Origin: Thiobacillus sp.
Lineage (GTDB): Bacteria; Pseudomonadota; Gammaproteobacteria; Burkholderiales; Thiobacillaceae
Length of the DNA stretch: 64,000 nucleotides
Assembly: GCA_024235835.1 (NCBI GenBank)
Contig: JACKLQ010000001.1
Location: forward strand, 496,001 to 560,000
Direction of reading: 5' to 3'
Part shown: one piece after another, positions 15,787-28,053 of the stretch
How the letters are laid out: every line of letters starts with the position of its first letter
How positions within the stretch are numbered: the first letter of the stretch is position 1
Translations under genes and position numbers: made by a program
Notes under the pieces: model-generated
What the model saw: the letters and a program-made list of their open reading frames with translations, nothing else
Told to the model about the DNA's origin: nothing
Database searches by the model: none

Positions 15787-16090
15787 GTACCTTGTCCTTC
15801 TTCGTCTCCGATACCATGCTGAAAAAATCTCGAATTTATCGTATTTTTTCTTACGAAACAGTAACTTATAGAATATTAATACCATGAACACACAAAAGAA
15901 CGCAGCATGGTATCGGCATCAATCATGGCATCGCCAAACCATAATACCAGCTTTAATGCCATGCTCAAACGGTGCTTGGCGCTTCCTCCCGTTGCCAGAT
16001 CGTGCCAAACACAAACAAAAAAAAGCCCGCAATTACGCGGGCTTAGCGGCATTTCATGCCATCAGGTGCCTGGCTGTGCCAGACGCGGAA
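15787..16090. other. Right island end with arm-type repeats; integrase promoter region
   Basis: About 300 bp between the int start and guaA without a gene. ATACCATG occurs at 15811-15818 and 15879-15886 and inverted at 15906-15913, with related CCATAATACC and TGCCATGCTC nearby. The same ATACCATG words flank the left end. They are candidate integrase arm sites and probably overlap the int promoter. The guaA terminator lies at 16017-16045. Confidence 0.6.
16017..16045 (-). terminator. Terminator for guaA located inside the island
   Basis: Read leftward, AAGCCCGC/GCGGGCTT forms an 8-bp stem with a six-base loop, followed by eight T. It lies 45-75 bp inside the island end, so transcription leaving guaA stops within island DNA. 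Confidence 0.75.
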
Positions 16091-16111
16091 TCATTCCCAC
16101 TCGATGGTGCC
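16091..16111. other. Right attachment core (attR) within the last codons of guaA
   Basis: TCATTCCCACTCGATGGTGCC encodes the terminal GTIEWE-stop of guaA and matches the left core over about 15 bases with two differences. The crossover leaves the guaA product unchanged. Confidence 0.8.
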
Positions 16112-17653
16112 GGGGGGCTTGCCGGTGATGTCATAGGTCACCCGGTTGATGCCCCGGATCTCGTTGATGATGCGGTTGGACACCTTGGCCAGCAGGCTGT
16201 AGGGCAGTTCCGCCCAGTGAGCCGTCATGAAGTCCTGGGTCTGGACAGCGCGCAGGGCCACCACGTAGTCGTAGGTACGACCATCCCCCATGACCCCTAC
16301 CGCCTTCACCGGCAGGAACACGGCGAAGGCCTGGGAAGTCTTTTCATACCAACCACTTGCGCGCAGTTCTTCAATGAAGATGTGATCTGCACGCCGGAGC
16401 AGATCAGCGTATTCCTTCTTCACTTCGCCGAGGATGCGCACCCCCAGGCCGGGGCCCGGGAAGGGGTGGCGATAGACCATGTCATGGGGCAGGCCCAGGG
16501 CCACGCCCAGTTCCCGCACCTCGTCCTTGAACAGCTCCCGCAGGGGTTCCAGCAGCTTCAGGTGCATGTCCTCAGGCAGGCCGCCCACGTTGTGGTGGCT
16601 CTTGATGGCGTGGGCCTTCTTGGTCTTGGCCCCGGCGGACTCGATGACGTCCGGGTAGATGGTGCCCTGGGCCAGCCACTTGGCGTTCTTCAGCTTGGCG
16701 GATTCCGCCTGGAATACGGCCACGAACTCGCCGCCGATGATCTTGCGCTTCTTCTCCGGGTCGGAGACACCGGCCAGCTTGCCCATGAATTGCTCGGTGG
16801 CGTCCACATGGATGACCTTGACGCCGAGACTCTTGGCAAACGTGGCCATCACCTGCTCCGCCTCGTTCAGGCGCAGCAGGCCGGTGTCGACGAAAACGCA
16901 GGTGAGCTGGTCACCGATGGCCCGGTGGATCAGGGCCGCCGCCACGGAGGAATCCACGCCGCCGGACAGGCCCAGGATCACCTCGTCGGAGCCGATTTCC
17001 GCCTGGATCTTGGCCACCGCCTCGGCGATGTAGTCCGGCATGTTCCAGTCCTGGCCGCAGCCGCAGATGTCATGCACGAAACGGCCGATCATGGCCTTGC
17101 CCTGGAGGGTATGGGTGACTTCCGGGTGGAACTGCACCGCATAGTAGTTGCGCTCGCCGTCGAACATGCCGGCGATGGGGGTGGAGGCGTTCTCGCACAT
17201 GACCTGGAAGCCCGGAGGCAGGCTTTCCACCTGGTCGCCGTGGCTCATCCACACGTCCAGCCAGCACTTGCCGTCCGGGTCCTTGCGGTCCTGGATGTCG
17301 GACAACAGCCGGGAATGGCCGTGGGCCCGCACCTCGGCGTAACCGTATTCGTGGTGGGTGCCGTTGATGACCTTGCCGCCCAGTTGGGCCGCCATGGTCT
17401 GCATGCCGTAGCAGATGCCCAGCACCGGCACGCCCAGCTCGAAAACCGCCTGGGGTGCCCTGGGCGTTTCTTCCTCCGTCACCGAAGAGGGTCCCCCCGA
17501 GAGGATGATCCCCGCCGGGGCAAAGTCGCGGATGAACTGCTCGGAAACGTCGTAGGGGTGCAGTTCGCAGTAGACGTTGTGCTCCCGCACCCGGCGGGCG
17601 ATGAGCTGGGTGAACTGGGAACCGAAATCGAGGATGAGGATTTTCTGGTGCAT
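16091..17653 (-). CDS. guaA: GMP synthase (glutamine-hydrolysing)
   Basis: A 520-residue two-domain enzyme converting XMP to GMP. The N-terminal class-I glutamine amidotransferase shows GICYGMQ (catalytic Cys) and the His/Glu region [11 protein letters not shown]. The C-terminal ATP-pyrophosphatase shows the P-loop [14 protein letters not shown], and the dimerisation domain ends in GTIEWE. It follows guaB in the usual guaB-guaA order with a 69-bp gap. Its 3' end is the island insertion site but the stop is intact. Confidence 0.98.
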   Translation of the reverse strand: MHQKILILDFGSQFTQLIARRVREHNVYCELHPYDVSEQFIRDFAPAGIILSGGPSSVTEEETPRAPQAVFELGVPVLGICYGMQTMAAQLGGKVINGTHHEYGYAEVRAHGHSRLLSDIQDRKDPDGKCWLDVWMSHGDQVESLPPGFQVMCENASTPIAGMFDGERNYYAVQFHPEVTHTLQGKAMIGRFVHDICGCGQDWNMPDYIAEAVAKIQAEIGSDEVILGLSGGVDSSVAAALIHRAIGDQLTCVFVDTGLLRLNEAEQVMATFAKSLGVKVIHVDATEQFMGKLAGVSDPEKKRKIIGGEFVAVFQAESAKLKNAKWLAQGTIYPDVIESAGAKTKKAHAIKSHHNVGGLPEDMHLKLLEPLRELFKDEVRELGVALGLPHDMVYRHPFPGPGLGVRILGEVKKEYADLLRRADHIFIEELRASGWYEKTSQAFAVFLPVKAVGVMGDGRTYDYVVALRAVQTQDFMTAHWAELPYSLLAKVSNRIINEIRGINRVTYDITGKPPGTIEWE

Positions 17654-17722
17654 ATACAGTCGACAGTCAACAGTCGGCCGTAGTCAGCAACTGCGAACTG
17701 CCAGCTGACCTCTGCCAACTAT

Positions 17723-19192
<1,470 letters not shown>

Positions 19193-19423
19193 TCACGCGC
19201 AAAACCGCATTATACAGATGCCATGCACTTCTTGCGCTGCCCCACTGGACGTGAAAATTCAGCTCCAAAACCAGTACAGGCCGCAGCCAAGTCGTGGTTT
19301 TTATTTACCAAATTGCACATTTGGCATTGACGATGCGGCGGAGCGGGCTTTAAGGTCCATCCGCCTTACAGCGAGACACACCTACGGCTTTTTAAGATTC
19401 ACCCTAAGAAGAGGAGATCATTC

Positions 19424-19768
19424 ATGCAAATCAAATTTGCCTCCATCGCCGCCGCCGGCCTGCTGGCCTTCATCCTTTCCGGCTGTGGCAGTGCCCCCGC
19501 CAAGAGCGCCGACGCCGCACCCGCCAAGGCTGCCGAACCCGCCTTGACGCCGGAGGCCCAGCAAGCCATGGCCGCTGCCGAAGCCGACTGGAAAAAGGCC
19601 AAGGCCGAGTTTGCCCTGTGGACCACCACCGACAAGGCATTCAAGGACGCCCAATCTGCCGCCAAGGCCGGCGACAGTGCCGCCGTGCTGAAGCTGAGTC
19701 AGAAGGTTTCAGGCATGGTGAAGATCGCCATGGAGCAGAAGAACTACCCCTCCACCGAAATGAAGTGA
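19424..19768 (+). CDS. Small lipoprotein of unknown function
   Basis: A 114-residue protein with lipoprotein signal MQIKFASIAAAGLLAFILSGCGS (lipobox LSGC, Cys21), an Ala/Pro-rich linker and one helical domain (QQAMAAAEADWKKAKAEFALWTTTDKAFKDAQSAAKAGDSAAVLKLSQKVSGM). GAGGAG lies 9 bases before the ATG. It diverges from guaB. Related small proteins with a WTTTDKA-like segment are, as I recall, common but uncharacterised in betaproteobacteria. Confidence 0.75.
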   Translation: MQIKFASIAAAGLLAFILSGCGSAPAKSADAAPAKAAEPALTPEAQQAMAAAEADWKKAKAEFALWTTTDKAFKDAQSAAKAGDSAAVLKLSQKVSGMVKIAMEQKNYPSTEMK

Positions 19769-19812
19769 CGCCTTCCGGGCGGGGTTCTTCCAGCCTCGCC
19801 TACCCGCTCCGG

Positions 19813-20130
19813 CTATTCGGCCGGAGCGTCCCCTCCCCCCTTCTTCATCACCTTGCCCTCGGAGGCCCGCTGCCGGCGGACTTCCTTCGGGTCTGCGATC
19901 AGGGGACGGTAGATCTCCACCCGGTCCTTGTCACGCAAAACGGCGTCCGGCTTGGATAGCTTGTTCCAGATGCCCAGCTTGTTCCTGGCCAGATCGATTT
20001 CAGGAAACTCCACCAGCAGGCCGGAGCCCTCGATGGCCTCCTTGACCGTCGTGCCCTCGGGCAGATCCAAGGACACCACCTTCTGCCGATGGGCCAGGGC
20101 ATAAACCACTTCCACGCGAATCTGGCTCAT
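19813..20130 (-). CDS. rnfH: RnfH-family ubiquitin-like protein (RatB)
   Basis: A 105-residue beta-grasp protein starting MSQIRVEVVYALAHRQKVVSLDLPEGTTVKEAIEGSGLL, with the conserved GIWNKLSKPDAVLRDKDRVEIYRPLIADPKEVRRQRA. This is the small partner always found beside ratA (yfjG-yfjF in E. coli). Function is unclear; the name comes from rnf operons. Its start lies a few bases beyond the ratA stop. Confidence 0.92.
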   Translation of the reverse strand: MSQIRVEVVYALAHRQKVVSLDLPEGTTVKEAIEGSGLLVEFPEIDLARNKLGIWNKLSKPDAVLRDKDRVEIYRPLIADPKEVRRQRASEGKVMKKGGGDAPAE

Positions 20131-20137
20131 AGCTGGC

Positions 20138-20575
20138 TCATCTTTCTCCGTACACCCTCTCCGCCCGATGGACGAAGGCATCCACCAGGCCGTTGGTCAC
20201 CATGCCGAACACCGGGCCCAGGGCCTTATCCAGCAGTCCGCTGGCAAACTCGTAATGCAACACGAACTCCACCTTGCAGGCGGATACGGCCAGGGACTTG
20301 AAGCGCCAGTAGCCTTCCAGCTTGCGGAAAGGACCGCTCTTGAGCCGGATGAGCATTTCCTCGCCGGGGGTCTTGGAGTTCTGGGTGGTGAAATGCTGCT
20401 TCACATGGAGATAACTGATGTGGATGGTGGCCTCCGTGATGGCTTCATCCCGGTAATGCAATTCAGTACCCCCGCACCAGGGCAGGAACTGGGGATACTC
20501 CTCCACCTTGTCCACCAGCTCGAACATCTCCAGGCTGGAATAAGGTACCAATACGGTTTTAACGACTTCGGCCAT
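20138..20575 (-). CDS. ratA: RatA / COQ10-type START-domain protein
   Basis: A 145-residue polyketide-cyclase/START fold protein (VPYSSLEMFELVDKVEEYPQFLPWCGG...FEFASGLLDKALGPVFGMV). In eukaryotes COQ10 binds coenzyme Q; in E. coli RatA was reported to inhibit 70S assembly as a toxin, with rnfH/ratB adjacent. It diverges from smpB, the conserved ratA/smpB layout of proteobacteria. Confidence 0.92.
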   Translation of the reverse strand: MAEVVKTVLVPYSSLEMFELVDKVEEYPQFLPWCGGTELHYRDEAITEATIHISYLHVKQHFTTQNSKTPGEEMLIRLKSGPFRKLEGYWRFKSLAVSACKVEFVLHYEFASGLLDKALGPVFGMVTNGLVDAFVHRAERVYGER

Positions 20576-20622
20576 TTCGCTGGGCTCTGTAAAATCCCTA
20601 CTATTCTATCCCGGGCATCCCC

Positions 20623-21069
20623 ATGAGCATCGTCGACAACAAGAAGGCCTTCCACGATTACTTCATCGAGGAGAGGTACGAGGCCGGTCTGATGCTGGAA
20701 GGTTGGGAGGTGAAGGCCATACGCGCCGGGCGGGTCCAGCTCAAGGAAGCCTACGTGGTGCTGAAGAAGGAAGAAGTCTGGCTGGTGGGCTGCCACATCA
20801 GCCCCCTGGCCACCGCATCTACCCACATCAAGCCCGACCCCACCCGTTCCCGCAAGCTGCTGCTGCACGCCCAGGAGATCAAGAAGCTCATCGGCAAGGT
20901 CCAGCAGGCCGGCTACACCCTGGTCCCCCTGAACCTGCACTTCACCAAGGGGCGCATCAAGCTGGAAATCGGCCTCGCCAAGGGCAAGAAACTCCATGAC
21001 AAGAGGGCTGCTGAAAAGGATCGCGAATGGGCCCGCGAGAAGCAGCGCATATTGAAAGCGGAACGATGA
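20623..21069 (+). CDS. smpB: SsrA-binding protein SmpB
   Basis: A 148-residue OB-fold protein ([43 protein letters not shown]) with the basic C-terminal tail [24 protein letters not shown] that enters the ribosomal mRNA channel. It delivers tmRNA to stalled ribosomes. No ssrA gene was noticed nearby. Confidence 0.97.
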   Translation: MSIVDNKKAFHDYFIEERYEAGLMLEGWEVKAIRAGRVQLKEAYVVLKKEEVWLVGCHISPLATASTHIKPDPTRSRKLLLHAQEIKKLIGKVQQAGYTLVPLNLHFTKGRIKLEIGLAKGKKLHDKRAAEKDREWAREKQRILKAER

Positions 21070-21177
21070 CATCCACGTACTGCCGTTCTGCGGCGAAGGC
21101 TCATGTAGCGCTGCGATTTGCAGCCGCCCCAGGTGGCGGCAGTGGACACAAATGGGCTTCTGAAGGGGCATGACCCC

Positions 21178-22257
21178 ATGAAATGCACTGAACCCCCTGT
21201 CCCGCGTCGCAAGGAGGGTGTGGTCACCAGCAACGAACTGGGCGAGTACGACGAGATCATCGACGCCCGTTCCCCCGCCGAGTTTGCCGAAGACCACCTG
21301 CCCGGGGCCATCAACCTGCCCGTGCTGGACAACGAGGAGCGGGCCCGCATCGGCACCCTGCACAAGCAGGTCTCCGCCTTCGAAGCCAAGAAGCAAGGGG
21401 CCGCCCTGGTGTCCCGCAACATCGCCGGGCATCTGGAAGCCTATTTCGCGGACAAGCCCAGGGGGTACCGTCCCCTGGTTTACTGCTGGCGGGGCGGCAG
21501 CCGCAGCGGCGCTTTCACCACCATCCTGCGGGCCGTGGGCTGGTCCGCGGCCCAACTGGAGGGGGGCTACAAGGCCTTCCGGCGCCATGTCATCGAGCAA
21601 CTTGAAGCATTGCCCAGGCAATTCCGCTTCAGGGTGGTCTGTGGCCCCACCGGCGTGGGCAAGAGCCGATTCCTGCGCGCCCTGGAGCCCCACGGCGCCC
21701 AGGTGCTGGACCTGGAGGAGTTGGCGGCCCACATGGGCTCGGTGCTGGGGGCCTATCCGGACCGGCCCCAGCCCACCCAGAAATATTTCGAGACACTCAT
21801 CTGGAACGCCTTGCGCGCTTTCGACCCCGCCAGGCCCGTGTTCGTGGAATCGGAAAGCAAGAAGATCGGCAAGTTGCACACGCCCGAAGTCCTGTTGCAG
21901 GCAATGCGGGCCTCGTCCTGTATAAACCTGACGGCGGACATCCCCGTGCGAGTGGCCTTGCTGAAGGACGAATACGCCCATTTCCTGGCCGATCCCGAGA
22001 CTCTGGGGAGGCAGCTTGAATGCCTGACCCCACTTCAGGGCAAGGAGTGCATCGACCAGTGGAAGGCCCAGGGAGAGCGCGGCCAGTGGGATGAACTGGT
22101 GGCCGACCTGCTGGTCCGTCATTACGACCCCGCCTATTCCCGCTCCCTGGGCAAGAATTACGTCCAGGCGCCCCAAAGCCCTGCCTACTCGCTTCGTGAC
22201 CACAGCGCCGAGGCGTTCCAGGAACTGGCCCGGCAGGTCTTGGCATCCGTTTCTTGA
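21178..22257 (+). CDS. mnmH: tRNA 2-selenouridine synthase
   Basis: A 359-residue two-domain enzyme: a rhodanese domain with active-site loop VYCWRGGSRSGAF, then a P-loop domain (VVCGPTGVGKSRFLRAL). It replaces sulfur by selenium in 2-thiouridine at tRNA position 34 through a geranylated intermediate. The start at 21178 is the only well-placed ATG; the frame is open another 20 codons. It acts after MnmA, which is encoded at 35474. Confidence 0.95.
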   Translation: MKCTEPPVPRRKEGVVTSNELGEYDEIIDARSPAEFAEDHLPGAINLPVLDNEERARIGTLHKQVSAFEAKKQGAALVSRNIAGHLEAYFADKPRGYRPLVYCWRGGSRSGAFTTILRAVGWSAAQLEGGYKAFRRHVIEQLEALPRQFRFRVVCGPTGVGKSRFLRALEPHGAQVLDLEELAAHMGSVLGAYPDRPQPTQKYFETLIWNALRAFDPARPVFVESESKKIGKLHTPEVLLQAMRASSCINLTADIPVRVALLKDEYAHFLADPETLGRQLECLTPLQGKECIDQWKAQGERGQWDELVADLLVRHYDPAYSRSLGKNYVQAPQSPAYSLRDHSAEAFQELARQVLASVS

Positions 22258-22286
22258 TAGCCCCCCGCTTCCCTGCTAGCTTGAAA

Positions 22287-22304
22287 TTGTCACTTTCGTG
22301 ACAA
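22287..22304. promoter_or_regulatory. Palindrome upstream of the host-attachment family gene
   Basis: TTGTCAC (22287-22293), four bases, then GTGACAA (22298-22304): a perfect 7-bp inverted repeat 41 bases before the gene at 22345. It looks like a dimeric regulator site. Confidence 0.4.
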
Positions 22305-22344
22305 GCCAAAATCCTTAAGACCCACCTCTGAAAGGGGGATTTGT

Positions 22345-22779
22345 ATGTCTGTTACCTGGATCATGGTCGCCAACGCCAGCCAAGCCAAGCTCTTCGCCAA
22401 TCATGGCCCGAAGAAGGGGTTGCAACTCCTCAAGGAGTTCATGCACCCGGAAAGCCGTGAGAAGACATCGAACCTGGTCAGCGATCGTTCCGGGGCCAAT
22501 TCGGGGCCGGGGCATGGCGCCTTCATTCAGGCCACCGACCCCAAGCACCACGAGGCGGAACGCTTCGCCCAGGAAGTTGCCCGGGAACTGGACGACGGTC
22601 GGGTCAAGAACGCCTATGACCGTCTGATCCTCGTGGCCTCGGCCCCGTTCATGGGGCTGGTTAACAACTGTCTGCCCGGACAGGTAAGGAGCAAGGTATC
22701 GGAAAGCATCGACAAGGACTATACCCGTCTGCCTGTGAAGGATCTTGCGGGACACCTTGAACAGGTGGTCTACCTATAG
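22345..22779 (+). CDS. Host-attachment-protein family (PF10116-like)
   Basis: A 144-residue protein beginning SVTWIMVANASQAKLFANHGPKKGLQLLKEFMHPESREKTSNLVSDRSG. This is the pattern of the family named after an Agrobacterium gene needed for attachment to plant cells; its fold is related to archaeo-eukaryotic release factors. The family name describes one mutant phenotype, and the biochemical role is unknown. It stands alone behind a palindrome. Confidence 0.85.
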   Translation: MSVTWIMVANASQAKLFANHGPKKGLQLLKEFMHPESREKTSNLVSDRSGANSGPGHGAFIQATDPKHHEAERFAQEVARELDDGRVKNAYDRLILVASAPFMGLVNNCLPGQVRSKVSESIDKDYTRLPVKDLAGHLEQVVYL

Positions 22780-23358
22780 GAGGGGCCAGCGGCCCAACTC
22801 CTCATAAAGCGCCCCATCGGGTCGCAAGCTGGATTTGACCAGCACGAAATCCCGCGCCGGCCAGCGAATGGCCTCCGGCGCGGGATTTTCCTTTTCCGGT
22901 TTTCCATCCCCGGAGGCAGCACCGGTTTCCTGGCGGCAATCCGCCTTGCGCAACAGGGTGATGTGGGGCTTGTAGGTCCGCTTGTCGAAAGGCACCCCCA
23001 ATCCTTGCAGGCCGGTCTCCAGGGCCTTCACCAGGGCGCCCAGGTGTTCCGGGGTCTCGCTGGCCACCAGGCAGCCGATGTGGTTGTGGCGCCAGCATTC
23101 CGCCTTGTCGAAGTCGGTATCGAAGCGGCCGATTTGGATGCCCCGCGCCATGGCCAGCAGGTCCGGTATGCGTGCCTCATCCACCTGGCCGACGAAGACC
23201 AGGGTGAGGTGGGTGCTGTCGGGCCGGGTCTGCCGACCGCCATGCCGGGCATGGAGGATGCCTGCGGCCCGCACCAGGGCCTTGTGTACCCCCTCGTCCG
23301 GCCACAGGGCGAAGAAGACCCTGGCTGTTTCCGGGCCCAAGGCAGCGTCCTGCTTCAT
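22774..23358 (-). CDS. thpR: RNA 2',3'-cyclic phosphodiesterase
   Basis: A 194-residue 2H-superfamily enzyme with both catalytic tetrads, HLTLVFVG (about residue 50) and HITLLRKA (about residue 133). It opens 2',3'-cyclic phosphates on RNA ends. A low-complexity insert follows the second motif (GAASGDGKPEKENPAPE). It overlaps the converging gene at 22345 by six bases. Confidence 0.92.
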   Translation of the reverse strand: MKQDAALGPETARVFFALWPDEGVHKALVRAAGILHARHGGRQTRPDSTHLTLVFVGQVDEARIPDLLAMARGIQIGRFDTDFDKAECWRHNHIGCLVASETPEHLGALVKALETGLQGLGVPFDKRTYKPHITLLRKADCRQETGAASGDGKPEKENPAPEAIRWPARDFVLVKSSLRPDGALYEELGRWPLL

Positions 23359-23365
23359 CTTTGCT

Positions 23366-23845
23366 TCAAGCCATGGCGATCAGGCAGACCGCCTCGGCGG
23401 CGATGCCCTCCCCCCGACCGGTGAACCCCAGTTTTTCTGTGGTGGTTGCCTTCACGTTGACGGCTTCCAGGGAAACGCCCAAGTCCGTCGCGATATGGGC
23501 GCGCATGGCGGGGACATGGGGGGCCATCCTGGGCGCCTGGGCGATGATCGTGGCGTCCACGTTACCGGTCACCCACCCGGCCACCTCGAGCAGATTGGCC
23601 ACATGGCGCAGCAGCTCCCGGCTGTCGATGCCCTTGTAGCGGGGATCGGAATCGGGAAAGTGCCTGCCGATGTCACCCAGCCCCGCCGCCCCCAAGAGGG
23701 CGTCGCAGATGGCATGGAGCAGCACGTCCGCGTCGGAGTGCCCCAGCAGTCCCAGTTCATGGGGAATGTCCACGCCACCGATGATCAGCCTGCGCCCCTC
23801 GGCGAAGGCATGGACGTCGAAACCGTGGCCGATGCGCATGTTCAT
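23366..23845 (-). CDS. ispF: 2-C-methyl-D-erythritol 2,4-cyclodiphosphate synthase
   Basis: A 159-residue MEP-pathway enzyme. The start [14 protein letters not shown] is chosen because AAGGAGG lies five bases upstream. Metal ligands are in GHGFDVHAF and [35 protein letters not shown] and the C-terminal [23 protein letters not shown] are conserved. It is separated from ispD (45779), although the two are often adjacent or fused in other bacteria. Confidence 0.97.
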   Translation of the reverse strand: MNMRIGHGFDVHAFAEGRRLIIGGVDIPHELGLLGHSDADVLLHAICDALLGAAGLGDIGRHFPDSDPRYKGIDSRELLRHVANLLEVAGWVTGNVDATIIAQAPRMAPHVPAMRAHIATDLGVSLEAVNVKATTTEKLGFTGRGEGIAAEAVCLIAMA

Positions 23846-23855
23846 GGAACCTCCT

Positions 23856-24299
23856 TCATTCACGTTCCTTCAAGTCCAGATACATGGTGCGGTGGGGAAT
23901 GCCCGCGTCGAGATAGACGTCGCCTTCCGCCACGAAGCCCTGGCGTGCGTAAAACCCTTCCGCATGGGTCTGGGCAGACAGGTAAATGCGGGTCATGCCC
24001 CCGCGCCTGGCCACCGCTAAGGCGGCCAGCAACAGGTCCGTGCCCACTCCCTTGCCGCGGAATGGCCGGCGCACGGCCATGCGGCCGATGCGTCCCTTCG
24101 CGGTCAAGCGGGCAATGCCCACCAGTCCCAGGCGGCTTTCCGCCACAAACCATAGGTGCTGCGCGTCCTCCGCCTCCCACTCCAGGCTCTCGGGCACGTG
24201 CTGCTCCACGATGAACACCTCGCGCCGCAGGTTGGCGATGGCGGCTTCGTCCCGGGCCCATTCGGCCGGGCGGACATGGTATTGAAACTGGCTGGGCAT
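23856..24299 (-). CDS. GNAT-family N-acetyltransferase
   Basis: A 147-residue single-domain acetyltransferase with the acetyl-CoA loop [25 protein letters not shown] and the strand [38 protein letters not shown], resembling ElaA/YjcF-type proteins. Substrate unknown. It lies ten bases upstream of ispF and is probably co-transcribed with it and thpR. Confidence 0.9.
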   Translation of the reverse strand: MPSQFQYHVRPAEWARDEAAIANLRREVFIVEQHVPESLEWEAEDAQHLWFVAESRLGLVGIARLTAKGRIGRMAVRRPFRGKGVGTDLLLAALAVARRGGMTRIYLSAQTHAEGFYARQGFVAEGDVYLDAGIPHRTMYLDLKERE

Positions 24300-24355
24300 G
24301 GCTGGACGGGTAAAATGTCGCGTTATTCCGTTCTCGAGAGCCCAACGAGTTTGCC

Positions 24356-24715
24356 ATGAAAGTCTACGGAATCCCCAACTGCAACACCGTCAAGAAGGCC
24401 CGCGTCTGGCTGGAGGAACATGGCCAGGCCTACGAATTCCATGACTACAAGAAGCTGGGTGTGCCAGAGTCAACCCTGAAGGCGGCCATGAAGCAGCTGG
24501 GCTGGGAAGCCCTGGTGAACCGGGCCGGCCCCACCTGGCGCAAACTGCCGGACGAGGTGAAGGCCTCCGTCGTCAGTGCCGCATCGGCCCTGGCGGTGAT
24601 GAAGGAGCACTCCAGCGTCATCAAGCGCCCCCTCCTGGAACGGGACAGCCAGGAGGGCGGCAAATACGAAGCCGGCTTCTCCGAGGCCCGTTACGCCGAA
24701 CTGTTCAAGAAATAA
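24356..24715 (+). CDS. ArsC/Spx-fold reductase, YffB type
   Basis: A 119-residue thioredoxin-fold protein (MKVYGIPNCNTVKKARVWLEEHGQAYEFHDYKKLGVP). It has a single active cysteine in IPNCNTV and the conserved RPLLE segment. The yffB-dapE pairing is the same as in E. coli; the function is not arsenate reduction in known homologues and may be glutathione-dependent. Six bases separate it from dapE. Confidence 0.88.
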   Translation: MKVYGIPNCNTVKKARVWLEEHGQAYEFHDYKKLGVPESTLKAAMKQLGWEALVNRAGPTWRKLPDEVKASVVSAASALAVMKEHSSVIKRPLLERDSQEGGKYEAGFSEARYAELFKK

Positions 24716-26735
<2,020 letters not shown>

Positions 26736-26775
26736 ACCTACAATCCATACAACTTGGAACTTTAAGGACACGCTC

Positions 26776-27459
26776 ATGGAGAACGTCATGGAACAGGTGG
26801 ATATCTTCACCGCCTCCCTCACCACCTTCTGGACCCAGCTGGCCAGCTTCGTGCCCCAGCTGCTGGTGGCCCTGGTTCTGCTGTTCATCGGCTGGATCCT
26901 GGCCAAGGTGGCCCGCAGCGGCGTGCGGCGCCTGCTCGTCGCCCTCAAGTTCGACAAGATCACGGAGAAATCCGGCCTTGAAGCCTTCATGCAGCATGCG
27001 GAGCTGGAGCTTTCCGTGGCCGGGGTCATCGGCAATCTGGTGTACTGGCTCATCATTCTGGTGATGATCGTCACCGTGGCCAACTCCCTGGGCCTGCAGA
27101 TGGTAGCGGACCTGTTCAACAAGGTGGTGCTGTACATCCCCAACGTCATCGTCGCCATCCTGGTGCTGGTGTTCGGCACCATCCTGGCCCGCTTCATCAA
27201 CCGCCTGGTATTCGCCTGGCTGAACAACATGGAGTTCGACGGTGCCCTCACGGTATCCACCTTCTCCGAGTACGCCATGATGGTGTTCGTGTTCTTCATC
27301 GCCATGGAGCAGCTCCAGATCGCCAACGAACTGCTCACCGCCGCCTTCATCATCGCCTTCGGTGCCGTGGGCCTGGCCTTCGCCATCGCCTTCGGCATGG
27401 GGGCCAAGGACTGGGCCGGCCGGGTTGTGGACAAGATAGCCAGCAACAGCAAGAAATAG
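26776..27459 (+). CDS. Membrane protein with conserved TM-helix repeats (CmpX/MscS-associated)
   Basis: A 227-residue protein with about five transmembrane segments. The repeated pattern QLLVALVLLFIGWILAKVARSGVRRLLVAL and IPNVIVAILVLVFGTILARFINRLVF matches the TM-helix repeat family found near mechanosensitive channels. The MscS beta domain is missing, so it is not a full MscS channel. Probably an inner-membrane protein linked to envelope stress. Confidence 0.8.
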   Translation: MENVMEQVDIFTASLTTFWTQLASFVPQLLVALVLLFIGWILAKVARSGVRRLLVALKFDKITEKSGLEAFMQHAELELSVAGVIGNLVYWLIILVMIVTVANSLGLQMVADLFNKVVLYIPNVIVAILVLVFGTILARFINRLVFAWLNNMEFDGALTVSTFSEYAMMVFVFFIAMEQLQIANELLTAAFIIAFGAVGLAFAIAFGMGAKDWAGRVVDKIASNSKK

Positions 27460-27469
27460 GCTCCAAGTA

Positions 27470-27940
27470 ATGGGCCAGACCGGCCGGGTGTTCCTCCACG
27501 CCGGCATCTGGCTGGGCCTGGGCCTGCTGATCTACGTCTTCTTTTTACGCCAGGAGGCTCCGCCTCCGCGCCTCCTGGGCCCGGACAGCGTGGAACTGCA
27601 ACGCACCCGGGACGGCCACTTCTACATTGACGGCCGCATCCTCGCCCAACCCATCCGTTTCCTCATCGATACCGGCGCCAGCACGGTCTCGGTATCGGAA
27701 CGGCTGGCCCGCCAGGCCGGCCTGGGCTGCGACCGGGTCGCAACTTTCAGCACCGCAAACGGCCATGTCCAGGGCTGCACCACCAGGGTGGAAAGGCTTC
27801 TGTTCGGCCCTTTCGAGGTGCGGGACGTGGGGGTGGTGATCCTGCCCAACCTGGGGGGCGATGCCCTGCTGGGCATGAACGTGCTGCGGCGGGTGCGGAT
27901 GGAACAGGCCGGCGACCGGCTGAGACTGTCGGCGCAATAA
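27470..27940 (+). CDS. Membrane-anchored retropepsin-like aspartic protease (clan AA)
   Basis: A 156-residue protein with one N-terminal membrane anchor (FLHAGIWLGLGLLIYVFFL) and a retropepsin-type half-site: the catalytic Asp lies in IRFLIDTGASTVSVSERLARQAGL, and LGGDALLGMNVLRRVRMEQAGDRLRL corresponds to the flap end. Bacterial single-domain members (TIGR02281 type) are thought to dimerise. Substrate unknown. Confidence 0.88.
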   Translation: MGQTGRVFLHAGIWLGLGLLIYVFFLRQEAPPPRLLGPDSVELQRTRDGHFYIDGRILAQPIRFLIDTGASTVSVSERLARQAGLGCDRVATFSTANGHVQGCTTRVERLLFGPFEVRDVGVVILPNLGGDALLGMNVLRRVRMEQAGDRLRLSAQ

Positions 27941-27976
27941 ACTCACCGGCGAAGCATCCGAAGCACGGTAGCGCGT

Positions 27977-28032
27977 AGGAGCGAAGCGAGTCCGGGGATA
28001 TGCGCCATCCAACCTGGACTCGCTACGCTCCT
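27977..28032. repeat. Inverted repeat between converging genes
   Basis: AGGAGCGAAGCGAGTCC (27977-27993) pairs with GGACTCGCTACGCTCCT (28016-28032) at 16 of 17 positions. No T-tract. A REP-like element or a factor-independent stem between two gene ends. Confidence 0.55.
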
Positions 28033-28053
28033 CCAGGCTACTCACCCCTGCGT

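Larger units (their letters stand above)
631..16090. mobile_element. GIsul2-type integrative island inserted at the 3' end of guaA
   Basis: The island lies between TCACTCCCACTCTATTG at 631 and the guaA-derived TCATTCCCACTCGATGG at 16091. These imperfect repeats are exactly 15,460 bp apart. It carries a tyrosine integrase next to guaA, an AlpA-type regulator, IncQ-like repA/repC with iterons, trbJ-lipoprotein-trbL, arsenic resistance, a serine recombinase, ISCR2 and sul2. Gene set, target and length agree with what I recall for GIsul2, a sulfonamide-resistance island known from Enterobacter, Shigella and Acinetobacter. The right junction leaves the guaA coding sequence intact through its stop codon. 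The identification is from memory and needs an alignment to confirm it. Confidence 0.9.

Noticed and set aside
3905..16111. Relaxase or other mob gene for the oriT
   Set aside because: I looked for a gene encoding TraI/MobA-type HUH motifs in the island; the only HUH protein is the ISCR2 transposase, so transfer must rely on proteins in trans.
15884..17683. 599-codon rightward open frame opposite guaA
   Set aside because: Entirely antisense to a highly conserved enzyme in GC-rich DNA; composition is a codon shadow, with no ribosome-binding site or domain.
20401..22203. 600-codon leftward open frame opposite mnmH, smpB and ratA
   Set aside because: It spans three real genes on the other strand and shares the ratA region in another frame; a shadow frame.
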